A DNA stretch of 64,000 bases from Aerococcus sp. (GTDB taxonomy: Bacteria > Bacillota > Bacilli > Lactobacillales > Aerococcaceae): positions 1 through 64,000 of the forward strand of contig JAUMZL010000003.1 of the NCBI GenBank assembly GCA_030528155.1, written 5' to 3'. The position numbers were made by a program, and so were the translations under genes. Below the pieces are notes generated by a model. The model was not told where the DNA came from. It did not search any database and saw only the letters and a list, made by a program, of their open reading frames with translations. Numbering within the stretch: position 1 is the stretch's first letter; the number at the start of each line of letters is the position of its first letter. This document shows, piece by piece, positions 29,208 to 39,276 of the stretch.

Positions 29208-30089
29208 TTAGTTCTTGTTCATTTCTGCTTGAACTTCGGCTGCGAAGTCTTCGTTACGTTTTTCGAGGCCTTCCCCAACTTTGTAACGACGGAAGTCAAT
29301 AGCTTCTGCGCCTTGTTCTTTCAAGTACTCGCCAACGGTCTTGGAGTCATCCAACAAGAAGTCTTGGTCAACCAACACAATTTGTGAGTAGAATTTGTGC
29401 ATACGGCCATCAACGATCTTGTCCACGATTTTTTCTGGTTTACCTTCATTCAAGGTTTCTTGCGTGAGGACTTCGCGTTCGTGGTCACGAACATCGCTAG
29501 GAACAGCGTCTTCGCTCACGTATTGAGGAGCAATCCCACCTACGTGCAAGGCAATGTTACGAGCAACGTCTTCTTTGTCGGTCTTCACTTGAACTAAGGT
29601 TGCTACAGAACCACCCATGTGGATGTATTCACCGAAGCTTTCGTCAGCTGCTTTTTCGAAGATTGCGAAACGACGCAATACCAAACGTTCACCGATCACA
29701 GCGATCTGTGCGTTGATGTAAGCTTCTAAGCTGTCACCATCAACCGTTACTTCTTTCAAAGCACTATCTAAGTCTTTAGGCATTTGTTCCAACAATGCGT
29801 GAGCAATAGTATCCAACATTGTTTGGAATTTTTCATTTTTAGCCACGAAGTCGGTTTCTGAGTTTACTTCTAAGATAACCGCTTTATCGCCGTCGATCAC
29901 TACTTTAGCTAAACCTTCAGCAGCGATACGGTCAGCTTTCTTAGCTGCTTTGATTTGTCCATTTTCACGGAGAAAATCAATTGCTTTATCGATGTCACCA
30001 TCAACTGCTTCCAGGGCTTTCTTTGCATCCATCATCCCTGCGCCAGTGCGGTCGCGTAATTCTTTAACCAATTTTGCGCTAATTGCCAT
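29208..30089 (-). CDS. tsf: Elongation factor Ts
   Basis: EF-Ts exchanges GDP for GTP on EF-Tu. The N-terminal UBA-like domain carries LRDRTGAGMMDAKKAL, and NSETDFVAKNE follows near 80. The 293 residues are normal for Firmicutes. Flanked on both sides by intrinsic-terminator-like hairpins. Confidence 0.98.
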   Translation of the reverse strand: MAISAKLVKELRDRTGAGMMDAKKALEAVDGDIDKAIDFLRENGQIKAAKKADRIAAEGLAKVVIDGDKAVILEVNSETDFVAKNEKFQTMLDTIAHALLEQMPKDLDSALKEVTVDGDSLEAYINAQIAVIGERLVLRRFAIFEKAADESFGEYIHMGGSVATLVQVKTDKEDVARNIALHVGGIAPQYVSEDAVPSDVRDHEREVLTQETLNEGKPEKIVDKIVDGRMHKFYSQIVLVDQDFLLDDSKTVGEYLKEQGAEAIDFRRYKVGEGLEKRNEDFAAEVQAEMNKN

Positions 30090-30129
30090 TCTACGTGTTC
30101 CTCCTATTTGTTTGTCTATTCATTGCTTT

Positions 30130-30185
30130 AAAAAAGGCTATCTCTAAGTGAAAGCCGTATTCGCTTGCTCCCCTATGAGATAGCC
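30130..30185 (-). terminator. Hairpin terminator between rpsB and tsf
   Basis: GGCTATCTC/GAGATAGCC, 9 bp, with a 32-base loop and a T6 tail on the minus strand. Partial read-through would be needed for tsf unless it has its own promoter. Confidence 0.75.
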
Positions 30186-30238
30186 ACCGCTTACAAATCC
30201 ATCATACAACGGTTTGCAGCGCCCTGCAACTTCAACTA

Positions 30239-31030
30239 CTATTCTGCGTCTTCTGCTTGAACTTCTTCGTTTTCGTCAGCGAATTGAGCTGCTACTTTTT
30301 CGAGGTCAGCATCAGAAACTTGTTCTGCTTGAATTTCTTCTTCATCTTCGCCTTGTTTACCTTCCAAAACAGCATCAGCTAAAGTGCTCGTGATCAAACG
30401 AACAGCACGGATAGCATCATCGTTTGAAGGAATGACGTAGTCAACGTCTTCTGGATCGCAGTTGGTGTCAACCATTGCGATAACAGGAATGTTCAATTTG
30501 TGTGCTTCGTGAATTGCAATTTGTTCTTTGCGTGGGTCAACGATGAAGATCGCATCTGGTAACCCTGGCATATCTGCGATACCACCGAGGTTCATTTCCA
30601 ATTTTTCGCGTTCTTTCATCAAACCAACGACTTCTTTCTTAGGAAGCGCATCAAAAGTGCCGTCTTCTTCCCAAGCGTCGATTTGTTTCATGCGGTCAAT
30701 ACGTTTTTGGATGGTCTTCCAGTTTGTTAAGGTTCCCCCTAACCAACGATGGTTAACATAGTATTCACCTGCACGTTTTGCTTCTTCTTCAATGGCTTGT
30801 TGTGCTTGTTTTTTGGTCCCAACAAACAAGATATTTCCGCCGTTTGCTACGACTTCACGAATGAAGTTGTAAGCGTCATCCATCAATTTAACGGTTTGTT
30901 GTAAATCAATGATGTAGATGCCGTTACGTTCAGTGAAGATGTAACGCTCCATTTTAGGGTTCCAACGACGGGTTTGATGTCCAAAATGAACACCAGCTTC
31001 AAGTAATTGTTTCATACTTACGACTGCCAT
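30239..31030 (-). CDS. rpsB: 30S ribosomal protein S2
   Basis: S2 of the small subunit, 263 residues. Hallmarks are [19 protein letters not shown] at the start and [19 protein letters not shown]. The last 30 residues are an acidic tail, common in lactic acid bacteria. AGGAGG lies upstream. The leader from the promoter at 31154 is about 120 bases, long enough for feedback control by S2, but I recognise no known leader family. Confidence 0.98.
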   Translation of the reverse strand: MAVVSMKQLLEAGVHFGHQTRRWNPKMERYIFTERNGIYIIDLQQTVKLMDDAYNFIREVVANGGNILFVGTKKQAQQAIEEEAKRAGEYYVNHRWLGGTLTNWKTIQKRIDRMKQIDAWEEDGTFDALPKKEVVGLMKEREKLEMNLGGIADMPGLPDAIFIVDPRKEQIAIHEAHKLNIPVIAMVDTNCDPEDVDYVIPSNDDAIRAVRLITSTLADAVLEGKQGEDEEEIQAEQVSDADLEKVAAQFADENEEVQAEDAE

Positions 31031-31153
31031 AGTACAAATTCCTCCATTTGGTTTTTATTTTTCCGCCCTCACTTCAAGATCCGACAACTCAATGAGCACC
31101 TAGCCGAATGATTCATGAGGTGTGAAATTGCACGTAAAATCACGTACTCATCA

Positions 31154-31182
31154 ATGATAGCAACTTCATTATGAAATTGCAA
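31154..31182 (-). promoter_or_regulatory. Promoter of rpsB
   Basis: -35 TTGCAA, 17-base spacer, extended -10 TGCTATCAT on the minus strand. The stretch 31183-31366 upstream, up to the helicase stop, shows only short weak hairpins. Confidence 0.7.
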
Positions 31183-31366
31183 CCCAAAAAATCAAACAGC
31201 CATTGAGCCGGAGTGGCCCTAAGTCAAGCCGACTAACCAACACCATATGAATAAAGGAGGCTTAGCTAAAACATGCCCTCTAACCGTGTCCTAACCAAAC
31301 ATAGCCGCTATTTTGCAGCGATTATCACTGATTCACTCAAAAGATTTGAAGTAAAGCCAGCTTTAC

Positions 31367-34300
31367 CTAGACAATCGTATCATTCATATCCAAGATGTAG
31401 CGCAGATCATCCATAGAGAGTTTTGGACTCTGCCTAATATCATCTTCGTTGAATAATTGATCGAAGAGGTGTCGTTTTTCTTCTTGAAGTTCACTGATTC
31501 GCTCTTCTATCGTGCCTTCGGTGATCATGCGATACACCTGCACATCATTCTTCTGACCGATTCGGTGCGCACGCCCAATTGCCTGTTCTTCCACGGATGG
31601 ATTCCACCACAAGTCATAAAGAAAGACGGTGTCTGCGCCAGTAAGGTTAATCCCCACTCCACCGGCGCGCAAGGAAATCAAGAAGATCTGCCGTTCCCCG
31701 CCATTAAAACGGTCCACTCGGTCTTGGCGCACCGCCTTTTTAGTTTCGCCGGTGATTGTGAAGTAAGGAATATCCTCGCTCTTGAGATAATTCCCGATGA
31801 TACTCAACATAGAGGTAAATTGAGAAAAGATCAAGATGCGTTTGTTCGTACTCAAGGCTTGTTCTAATAACGTCTTGAAATACTCAAATTTACCAGACGT
31901 CCCAGCAAACTCAGGATTAATCAAGCGCGGATGACAGCAAATCTGTCGCAACCGCGTGATGGCCGCTAACATATCCATATGCAAACGCCCATTTTGTTGT
32001 TCACTGTCCGCTTTCAGATGATTTTGGATATCTGTTAGGTAAGCCAGATAAATGTTCTTCTGTTCCGCATCCAGTGTCGCGTAACGGTTGTAAACCAACT
32101 TGTCTGGCAATTCCAATGCCACATCCTGTTTCGTTCGCCGCAAGACAAATGGGCTCACGAGACGGCGAATAGCATCGATAGAAAGCTGGTTGTAGGTGCG
32201 TTTATCCGGCAATAAACCAGGCAGTACCATCTGCATTAGCGCCCAGAATTCTTGCAAATTGTTTTCCAATGGTGTCCCAGATAGCCCGAGACGCACAGTA
32301 GCTTGCTGCTGAATGACGGATTGATAAAGCGCCGTATTTTCATTTTTAAGCGCTTGTGCCTCATCCAAGACTAAGATATCCATCGCCAATGCGTGGTAGG
32401 CGTCTTGGTCGTTGCGATAACTATTATAGGAAGAAATCCAGATGGCATTAGGATTTTCCTGTCGCAATCGATCGCGCTCCTCAAAAGCCCCGTCGATCAC
32501 AGCTACATCTAAATCAGGAGCAAAGCGTTGAATTTCATGATACCAGTTGTACAACACAGAAGCTGGTGCCAAGATCAAGACGTGCGATTTCGGATAGCGA
32601 TCGAAGTAGTCCAATAAGAAAGCGATCGTTTGCACGGTCTTGCCTAGTCCCATCTCATCAGACAGCATCCCTCCTAAGTCATATTTTGCAAGCATATCCA
32701 ACCATTGCACCGCATATTGTTGGTAATCTGCCAGTGTTGTCTTCAATCTGACATTGGTTTGGTAATCGGGGCGCGTGAAATGCGTCAAGTCATTGTAGAA
32801 TTCTTGAAAATCCACTTGATCTCCCAATGCGTCGCCGTAGCGCAAACTTTGATAGACGGGAATGGCTTCTCCATTCTTCCAACCTTGACGGGAGTGGCGC
32901 AATTGCTGCAACATCCGATTTTGCTCTGGCGTGACTACGTGATTGACATTGATCACTTTGCCATCTTTGAGCTGAACATAATCTTCTTGGCGCTCGATCG
33001 CTTCAAGTAGGCGTTCAATCTCTTCTTCCTTCACATCATCAACGGCAAAATTAATCGTCAAGTAGCGATTTTCGTGTGTCTTTTCACTAGAAATGGCGGC
33101 AGTAGGTCCTCCCTCCTGCCAATTTTCAAGGGACTTGGCATAGGTCAGTTCCCATTCTTCTGGCAAGAAATCGACCAACTCTTCCAAACGCTTCATTGCT
33201 TGATTGAAGGTGTGTTCATTCAGGCGATAGACATTATCGTGCAAATGAAAACCTAATTTTAACAGCAACTGTTCCGCTGCTAATTCCTGCGTCATTTCTC
33301 GCAACAAAATAGCATCCTCAGGCAGTCGATTCAGCAGGGGATCTTCGCTGACTACCCATTGGCCGTAATGAGCACTCAGTTGTACCTGCAACACTGCCCC
33401 TTTCACGTCAATGTGCGCGTGCATGGTGAGTGGTTCAATTGGTTCAGCAAAAGGCAAAGCTACCACATTTTTGATCAGCGCATGAGACATCATCAAGAAA
33501 CCGAAGAGCGACATAAATTCAATCATATTTTCCTCATCAAAACTCAAGGTTTGCTCCTGAATCGCAAATTTATCGCGCAGGAAGAGAAAGTCATCGAAAT
33601 ACTCATCCTCGGCATCAATGGGATAAAGCGCCCCATCCACAATTAAACAATGATAGTAACGATACCATTGTCCTGCTTCCGTCATGGCAATCAACCAATC
33701 GCCGTCTGCATTTCTTCCCACTTCAAATAGCGTTGGGCGCATCGCTTTACTTTTAACCGTGAGCGGTTGTACTTGGTCATTGATGATGAATTGTAATAAT
33801 GCCCCATCTTGATGTTGATAACGATCCACCAACGTCCAAAACATGCTCTCTGAGATGTAATAACGTTGCTGATCCTGTTTCGTCTGTGGCAATTGCAAAG
33901 TAGAGGACAGAAATTGATTTCGGCGCAAATAGTGGTGTGCCAAATGTAACAGCAAGTCGTAATCTTCTGTGCTGAAAGCTTCCTTGACTAACCAATAGGT
34001 GTCGTGTTTTTGGTTATTGATCACATAAGCGCCCTGTTTCAATAAGGTCATAAAAAACTCACTGAGATCAGTGACATAATATAATTGATCCGCTCCGAGA
34101 TGAATGCGTACGTAGAAGAGATGACGATCCGATAATTTGTATGGTTCCACTGCCTCATCGTGAATATCTACCTGTACCTTGAGCGGGATCAATTGTGCGT
34201 GAGTGGTTTTCGCCGCTGCTATTTGTTTACGCTTCAAATAATCACGGTAAATAAAATCTACCCCCAGCGCCTCATCCGTCACATTTTCGGGATAACGAAA

Positions 34301-34585
34301 GAGCGGTTTTCTCGAAAATGCCATTGCACGCACGACATCATGTTCTCTTAAAAACAGCTCAACAGCAACGGTATGCTTACAGTATTGCTTACGCTGCCAC
34401 ATTTCACAATGACACACGTCTTCTTCTTTACCGGTACCATCTAGCATGACATGATATGTTTCGCCATCAGCGACCTCACAACGCCACACCTTATCCTCTT
34501 CATCGGGCACCACTTTCAGCACGCCATTGTTATTAACAAGTTGTCTGCCTTCTTCAATTAATTTGGTGGGAATACTCCACTTCAT
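31367..34585 (-). CDS. SWIM-domain SNF2/Swi2 family helicase
   Basis: A large DNA-dependent ATPase of 1072 residues. The N-terminus holds a SWIM zinc finger (CHCEMWQRKQYCKH, near 58-71). The bacterial SNF2-associated middle region follows. The motor has motif I DEMGLGKT (near 635), DEAQ as motif II, SGTPLENN as motif III and the C-terminal helicase lobe with GGVGINLTGAD and GRAHRIGQ. Related proteins remodel polymerase- or protein-DNA complexes; the partner here is unknown. It has its own extended -10 promoter and sits between plsC and rpsB. Confidence 0.93.
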   Translation of the reverse strand: MKWSIPTKLIEEGRQLVNNNGVLKVVPDEEDKVWRCEVADGETYHVMLDGTGKEEDVCHCEMWQRKQYCKHTVAVELFLREHDVVRAMAFSRKPLFRYPENVTDEALGVDFIYRDYLKRKQIAAAKTTHAQLIPLKVQVDIHDEAVEPYKLSDRHLFYVRIHLGADQLYYVTDLSEFFMTLLKQGAYVINNQKHDTYWLVKEAFSTEDYDLLLHLAHHYLRRNQFLSSTLQLPQTKQDQQRYYISESMFWTLVDRYQHQDGALLQFIINDQVQPLTVKSKAMRPTLFEVGRNADGDWLIAMTEAGQWYRYYHCLIVDGALYPIDAEDEYFDDFLFLRDKFAIQEQTLSFDEENMIEFMSLFGFLMMSHALIKNVVALPFAEPIEPLTMHAHIDVKGAVLQVQLSAHYGQWVVSEDPLLNRLPEDAILLREMTQELAAEQLLLKLGFHLHDNVYRLNEHTFNQAMKRLEELVDFLPEEWELTYAKSLENWQEGGPTAAISSEKTHENRYLTINFAVDDVKEEEIERLLEAIERQEDYVQLKDGKVINVNHVVTPEQNRMLQQLRHSRQGWKNGEAIPVYQSLRYGDALGDQVDFQEFYNDLTHFTRPDYQTNVRLKTTLADYQQYAVQWLDMLAKYDLGGMLSDEMGLGKTVQTIAFLLDYFDRYPKSHVLILAPASVLYNWYHEIQRFAPDLDVAVIDGAFEERDRLRQENPNAIWISSYNSYRNDQDAYHALAMDILVLDEAQALKNENTALYQSVIQQQATVRLGLSGTPLENNLQEFWALMQMVLPGLLPDKRTYNQLSIDAIRRLVSPFVLRRTKQDVALELPDKLVYNRYATLDAEQKNIYLAYLTDIQNHLKADSEQQNGRLHMDMLAAITRLRQICCHPRLINPEFAGTSGKFEYFKTLLEQALSTNKRILIFSQFTSMLSIIGNYLKSEDIPYFTITGETKKAVRQDRVDRFNGGERQIFLISLRAGGVGINLTGADTVFLYDLWWNPSVEEQAIGRAHRIGQKNDVQVYRMITEGTIEERISELQEEKRHLFDQLFNEDDIRQSPKLSMDDLRYILDMNDTIV

Positions 34586-34647
34586 GCCCTCACCTCGCCT
34601 TTGCTCGTAAATTGATTGGTCATTTGTGCTTAATTCGTCAATAACTA

Positions 34648-34656
34648 ATTATAGCA
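34648..34656 (-). promoter_or_regulatory. Extended -10 promoter of the SNF2 gene
   Basis: TGCTATAAT on the minus strand, about 60 bases before the ATG. The -35 is weak. Confidence 0.5.
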
Positions 34657-34751
34657 CGATTTCACATTCTCTGATAACCTTCGCTTCTACTTAAAAGGAC
34701 TCTTGATAGCCGTTTCTACTGTCATTTTTTTAATAAGACACCTTTTCAAAC

Positions 34752-34777
34752 AAAAAACACGCTCAATGAAGAGCGTG
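34752..34777 (-). terminator. Terminator behind plsC
   Basis: CACGCTC/GAGCGTG with a 6-base loop and T6 tail on the minus strand. Confidence 0.85.
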
Positions 34778-34821
34778 CAAACTTATCGATTAGTTACCGA
34801 TTTTACAGGGACTAGTGCATT

Positions 34822-35496
34822 TTATCGCTTCTGTTTCTTGGCGTCACGTTTGGCGCGCGCCGCTTCAACGTCATAGTGATAAGTCGGATCAATCTGATGA
34901 TCCAATTGCTCAAAAGCGTTGGCAATCTGTTGGTCGATCATTTTGATATCCTCATCATTCAATCGCTTCTTATCCGGCAAATGAATAGGTTTGCCAATAC
35001 CCACCTTGATACGGTGTGAAGGGCGGCGTGAAAAAATCCCCCTAAAAGTCAAAGGGCCTTGATACGCCACTGGTAAAAGATCTACATTACCTAATTTCGC
35101 GACAGTCGCTGCTCCCGATTTAATTTCAGTGGAGTAGCGTGAACCTGTGGGAAAAATTCCAATATGACATTGGCCTTTGCGCAATTCATTGGTCATTGTT
35201 TTCATTGGCTTGCGTCCAGGGTTGTCACGGTCAACTGGAATAGCCCCCGCAGCATTTTCCAACAGATAGCCGATTAATCGATTATTGAACAATTCCTGCT
35301 TAGCAAGGAAGCGAATACCAGGATAGCGGAAGTGAACTGAAATCATCATCGGATCCATCCATGATCGATGCGGTGCGATGATCACGTATTGTTTATTCGG
35401 ATCAAATTCAGGATCGATAATCACCTGCTGCTTACCATTAAATACAGGAAAAATAAAATACTTTAATAGCCAAGTTACCAAACGATAACCCCACAT
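34822..35496 (-). CDS. plsC: 1-acyl-glycerol-3-phosphate acyltransferase (PlsC family)
   Basis: Makes phosphatidic acid from lysophosphatidic acid at the membrane. The start is MWGYRLVTWLLKY (224 residues), with AAAGGAG upstream. The open frame extends 110 codons further but without coding character. Motif I is HRSWMD (H-x4-D). Motif III reads FPTGSRYS, where the usual FPEGTRS glutamate is replaced by Thr, a variant I recall from lactobacilli. The first 20 residues are a hydrophobic anchor. It lies 200 bases after the ABC pair with a terminator and promoter between. Confidence 0.9.
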   Translation of the reverse strand: MWGYRLVTWLLKYFIFPVFNGKQQVIIDPEFDPNKQYVIIAPHRSWMDPMMISVHFRYPGIRFLAKQELFNNRLIGYLLENAAGAIPVDRDNPGRKPMKTMTNELRKGQCHIGIFPTGSRYSTEIKSGAATVAKLGNVDLLPVAYQGPLTFRGIFSRRPSHRIKVGIGKPIHLPDKKRLNDEDIKMIDQQIANAFEQLDHQIDPTYHYDVEAARAKRDAKKQKR

Positions 35497-35559
35497 AAGC
35501 AAACTCCTTTGTTTCGTGAATTCTCTGCGCTCTAAAAAGTATCTGCGAGCACAATTGCC

Positions 35560-35565
35560 ATTATA
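35560..35565 (-). promoter_or_regulatory. Promoter -10 of plsC
   Basis: TATAAT on the minus strand about 65 bases before the plsC ATG; the -35 is poorly conserved. Confidence 0.4.
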
Positions 35566-35620
35566 CCTTATTTTTATTGACCTGAAGAGGGCTTTTTTAG
35601 CACCTATCCTCTCGAAATCA

Positions 35621-35655
35621 ACAAAAACCGCCAACACTCCAATAGCATTAGCGGT
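35621..35655 (-). terminator. Terminator behind the ABC exporter operon
   Basis: ACCGC/GCGGT arms, partly extended, followed by TTTTTG on the minus strand, about 45 bases past the stop. Confidence 0.7.
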
Positions 35656-35698
35656 CAGTCGATCATCAGTCTTTAGTTTCCTGTTGATAAGATTGTAA

Positions 35699-37456
35699 TT
35701 AATACATGTCGTAATAATAGCCCTTTTGATCAATGAGCTCATCGTGCGTGCCCGATTCAATAATATGCCCCTGGCGCAACACATAAATACGATCGGCGTC
35801 CTTAATCGTTGAGAGACGGTGCGCAATGATGATCGTCGTCCGTCCGCGCCGCATATTTTTTAATCCGGATTGAATCAACTGTTCCGTTTCCGTATCAATG
35901 TTAGCCGTTGCTTCGTCGAGAATCAAGATCTTGGGCTCCCTAAGAATGGTGCGTGCAAAACTAAGCAGCTGTTTTTCTCCTGTTGAGAAAGCTTTGCCCC
36001 CTTCAATCACTTCGGCCTCATATTTGCCATCGAGATCTTCAATAAACTGATTAGCATGGACGAAATGTGCAGCTTCGGCGACTTCTTCCGGTTGATATGA
36101 TCCATGTAAGCGAATATTACTCATCACATCACCATAAAACATAAAGCTATCTTGTAAGACAAGACCGATTTGTTGCCTTAAATTACTCATCTCGATATCA
36201 CGCAGATCTTGATCATCGATGGTGATAGCCCCACTGTGATACTCATAAAAGCGCATCAATACATTGATGATAGAGCTTTTTCCAGAACCGGTTTGTCCGA
36301 CAAAAGCAATCGTTTCACCAGGATTCGCGACAACATTAATGTTATGCAAAACATCCTCTTTGCCATCGTAGGAAAAGTTCAAGTTCTTGATTTCGACTTT
36401 TCCTTGGGTGATCCTCCCTTCTGCATCAGGATGGGATGTTGGGGCAAGGGAGGCTGTTTGCTTAAGTAGCTCCCCAACGCGAGATCCGGAAACGAGCCCG
36501 TCTTGATAGACGCTCAAACTGTCCATCATATCGCCGATGGGAGAGAAAAAGGAACGTGAATAAGAAACAAAGGCGTAGAGAATCCCAACGTCGAAGACTT
36601 GCCCATCCAGCACACGCACCCCAAACAACCCCAGCACAATCACTAAGGCGATTGTCTCCAATAAGTTTACAGCTGGCATTAACAATAGTGCGTTCATCGC
36701 AAACATGCGCTTGCGCCATTTCACATAGGCTTGATTGACCTCATCAAATTCCTGTTGCATGCGATGTTGCTGATGGAATTGCTGAATGATAGCCATCCCA
36801 CTGATCCCCTCGCTCAATTTTACATTTAAACGGCTCAGTGCTTGTCGCATGTTGCCATACACCACGGTACTGTAGCGCTGATAGACATACACTAGCAGAA
36901 TCAAGATAGGGACAAATCCCATGAAGGCCCAAGCAAGTGGTCGATACAGGGCAAACATCGCTACGGCAATGGCCCCAACCATCGTGACATTTTCTACGGC
37001 AATTTGAAACACCCGCCAGAATTCCTTGATGGTTTCCGTATCATTGGTCACCCGAGAAACCACCGTTCCATTGGGCACCTGATCGAAAAAGCGCAATCCA
37101 AACCGTGTAGTCTGGGTGTAGAGCCGATCGCGCATCGTTTTTACCGACTTCTCACTCGCCAATGAAAAGGCATAGGTTCGATAATAGAAAACAATAACAT
37201 CAACGAATGTCAGCCCTAAATAGAGAGCAGCGGTTATGGGTGTCGCCTGAAATTGAAATTGTCCGCTAGTCAGTTGCCGATCAATATACTGCTGAACAAC
37301 CACTGGGCGCAATGCAATAACAGCTGAGTCAATAATCGTGCCCATAAACGCCAGTAGAAACAGCCGCCAATACGGTTTTGCGAAGGAGAAGAGTAATTTT
37401 AGAATGGTGAGTTGTTCACGAAAAGAAAAGTGAACTTGCTTATTGGGTTGACTCAT
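35699..37456 (-). CDS. ABC exporter half-transporter, subunit with catalytic Walker B
   Basis: 585 residues: six membrane helices (about 20-310) fused to an ABC ATPase, as in YheH/LmrD/BmrD. Walker A is GQTGSGKSS. The signature is FSTGEKQ, which departs from LSGGQ. Walker B is LILDEAT with the catalytic Glu. The switch His is in IIAHRLS. The start MSQPNKQ is 1 base after the stop of the partner gene, so the two are coupled and probably heterodimerise to export drugs or lipids. The substrate is not known. Confidence 0.9.
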   Translation of the reverse strand: MSQPNKQVHFSFREQLTILKLLFSFAKPYWRLFLLAFMGTIIDSAVIALRPVVVQQYIDRQLTSGQFQFQATPITAALYLGLTFVDVIVFYYRTYAFSLASEKSVKTMRDRLYTQTTRFGLRFFDQVPNGTVVSRVTNDTETIKEFWRVFQIAVENVTMVGAIAVAMFALYRPLAWAFMGFVPILILLVYVYQRYSTVVYGNMRQALSRLNVKLSEGISGMAIIQQFHQQHRMQQEFDEVNQAYVKWRKRMFAMNALLLMPAVNLLETIALVIVLGLFGVRVLDGQVFDVGILYAFVSYSRSFFSPIGDMMDSLSVYQDGLVSGSRVGELLKQTASLAPTSHPDAEGRITQGKVEIKNLNFSYDGKEDVLHNINVVANPGETIAFVGQTGSGKSSIINVLMRFYEYHSGAITIDDQDLRDIEMSNLRQQIGLVLQDSFMFYGDVMSNIRLHGSYQPEEVAEAAHFVHANQFIEDLDGKYEAEVIEGGKAFSTGEKQLLSFARTILREPKILILDEATANIDTETEQLIQSGLKNMRRGRTTIIIAHRLSTIKDADRIYVLRQGHIIESGTHDELIDQKGYYYDMY

Positions 37457-37457
37457 C

Positions 37458-39212
37458 TTATTCACTCCCTTCTGCCATATGGGCTTCCAATTGTTGTTCT
37501 TCATACATCCAGCGATACCAGCCGTCTTTCGCCAACAATTCATCGTGCTGACCACGCTCAATGATTCGCCCATCATCGAGTACCAAAATCTTATCAGCAT
37601 GCATAATGGCACTCAATCGATGCGCAGCAATCAACGTCGTACGTCCTTCGCGAATTTTTGCGAGGTTCTTCAAGATAATGGCTTCGGTTTTGGCATCTAC
37701 CGCCGAGAGTGAGTCATCGAGAATCAGGATTTCCGGATCGAGTGCCAAAGCACGTGCAATCGCAATCCGTTGCTTTTGCCCTCCAGATAAGGAGACCCCC
37801 CGTTCTCCTACTGCCGTATCATACCCAGCCTCAAAATTCATAATGTCTTCATGAACTGCGGCTAGGCGAGCATAGTAGTCAACTTCTTCATCCGTCAAGT
37901 TGGGTTTCCCAAAGCGAATGTTATCTCGGATCGATGCTGAAAATAAGAAATTATCCTGTGGCACATAGCCTATATTTTCAGCGAGCGTTTCTGGGGCATA
38001 GGTACCGATCAAGTGTCCATCGTAAGCAATGGTTCCCTCATAATGATCGTATTCACGCATCAAGAGCTTGAAGATGGTACTCTTGCTGGCACCGGTACGC
38101 CCGGCAATCCCGATGAGTTGTCCACTAGCAACATGGAAGTGTACATCGGTCAATTCCTCCTCATCCCCATCTGGATAAGTAAAGTGGTCGACGTTGAAGT
38201 CAATATTACCGGACAGTGGTGTCGTGAGCGGTTGAAGTGGCCATTCAATATGACTCTCCTCATTTAAGATTTTCTCCACCCGGTCGTAAGCCGCGTCGCC
38301 TCGTTCCAGCGTATTGATCAGCCGCCCGGTCGCAATTAATGGCCAAGTCATCATCCCGAGATAGCTAAAGAAGGACACCAATTGTCCGATAGTCATCTCA
38401 CCCGAACGAATAAATAGCGTTCCGAAAATAATCGTCAATACATAAGTCACCCCAGTAATTGTATCGATCATCGGCACATAACCAGCGTCTGCCCGATAAA
38501 CGCGTTCATTGGTTTTCACCACGTGCTCTGTGGCAGCATAGAAATCTTCCGCTGTTTCTTGTTCTTCACCAAAAGCTTTAATCACTTTGATGCCTGCCAC
38601 ACTCTCCTGCACTTGATTATTCATCTTGGAGAAGGCATCGAGCGCCAGGCTATAGCGCTCATTGACTAATTTCCCGAGATATTGCGCACCGATCACCAAT
38701 AGCGGTAAGGGAATGATGGTCAGCAGAGTAAGCTTCCAATTCACTAGCACTAACATGCTAAAGAGCGTCATCCCACCTTGCGAAATCGCGTCGGTCAAGG
38801 ATAGAATCCCTCCACCAGCCACAAAGCGCAAGGCTGCCAAGTCATTAGTGGCATGCGCCATCAAGTCCCCCGTACGATATTGGTGGTAGAATTCAGCGTC
38901 CATTTTGGTGAAATGATCGTACAGGCGATTGCGCATGATCGATTCCAATAACGTTGAATTCCCAAAAATCATCGTGCGCCAGCCATAACGCAACGCATAC
39001 ATGATGAGCGCCATCAGGAGAATGGCCCCCACCTGGCGAATAAGGTAGTCTTGTGTGAGATCGCCAGCAACGATTTTATCCGTCATCTGCCCCACAATCA
39101 GTGGAATAATCGCATTGAACACGGCTGTCAGTAATAATGCCACGACCCCCACCAGATAAGTCTTCCAACGCAATTTGAAAAACCATCCTAATTTTCTGAA
39201 GATAGAAAACAT
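37458..39212 (-). CDS. ABC exporter half-transporter, subunit with degenerate site
   Basis: 584 residues with six membrane helices followed by an ABC ATPase, YheI/LmrC/BmrC-like. The signature is canonical LSGGQ. Walker B is LILDDSL, with Asp in place of the catalytic Glu. Walker A reads GRTGASKST: Ser376 replaces the near-invariant Gly. With its partner this gives one full and one degenerate ATP site, the known pattern of heterodimeric exporters. AAAGGAAAGGGG precedes MFSIFRKLG. A terminator with a short leader ORF lies upstream and may control the operon. Confidence 0.9.
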   Translation of the reverse strand: MFSIFRKLGWFFKLRWKTYLVGVVALLLTAVFNAIIPLIVGQMTDKIVAGDLTQDYLIRQVGAILLMALIMYALRYGWRTMIFGNSTLLESIMRNRLYDHFTKMDAEFYHQYRTGDLMAHATNDLAALRFVAGGGILSLTDAISQGGMTLFSMLVLVNWKLTLLTIIPLPLLVIGAQYLGKLVNERYSLALDAFSKMNNQVQESVAGIKVIKAFGEEQETAEDFYAATEHVVKTNERVYRADAGYVPMIDTITGVTYVLTIIFGTLFIRSGEMTIGQLVSFFSYLGMMTWPLIATGRLINTLERGDAAYDRVEKILNEESHIEWPLQPLTTPLSGNIDFNVDHFTYPDGDEEELTDVHFHVASGQLIGIAGRTGASKSTIFKLLMREYDHYEGTIAYDGHLIGTYAPETLAENIGYVPQDNFLFSASIRDNIRFGKPNLTDEEVDYYARLAAVHEDIMNFEAGYDTAVGERGVSLSGGQKQRIAIARALALDPEILILDDSLSAVDAKTEAIILKNLAKIREGRTTLIAAHRLSAIMHADKILVLDDGRIIERGQHDELLAKDGWYRWMYEEQQLEAHMAEGSE

Positions 39213-39248
39213 AGTCGTCCCCTTTCCTTTCATTCGTTTTCCCCGATA

Positions 39249-39276
39249 AAAAAAGCCGGTTAACTAACCAGCCTTT
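39249..39276 (-). terminator. Terminator between yneF and the ABC exporter
   Basis: AAAGGCTGGTTA/TAACCGGCTTT pair with one G-U and one mismatch, then T7 on the minus strand. It may be the yneF terminator or an attenuator of the exporter operon. Confidence 0.8.

Noticed and set aside
31031..31153. rpsB leader as a known ribosomal-protein leader or riboswitch
   Set aside because: Only short stems (GTACGT/ACGTGC, CACCT/AGGTG) are visible; none matches a class I can name.
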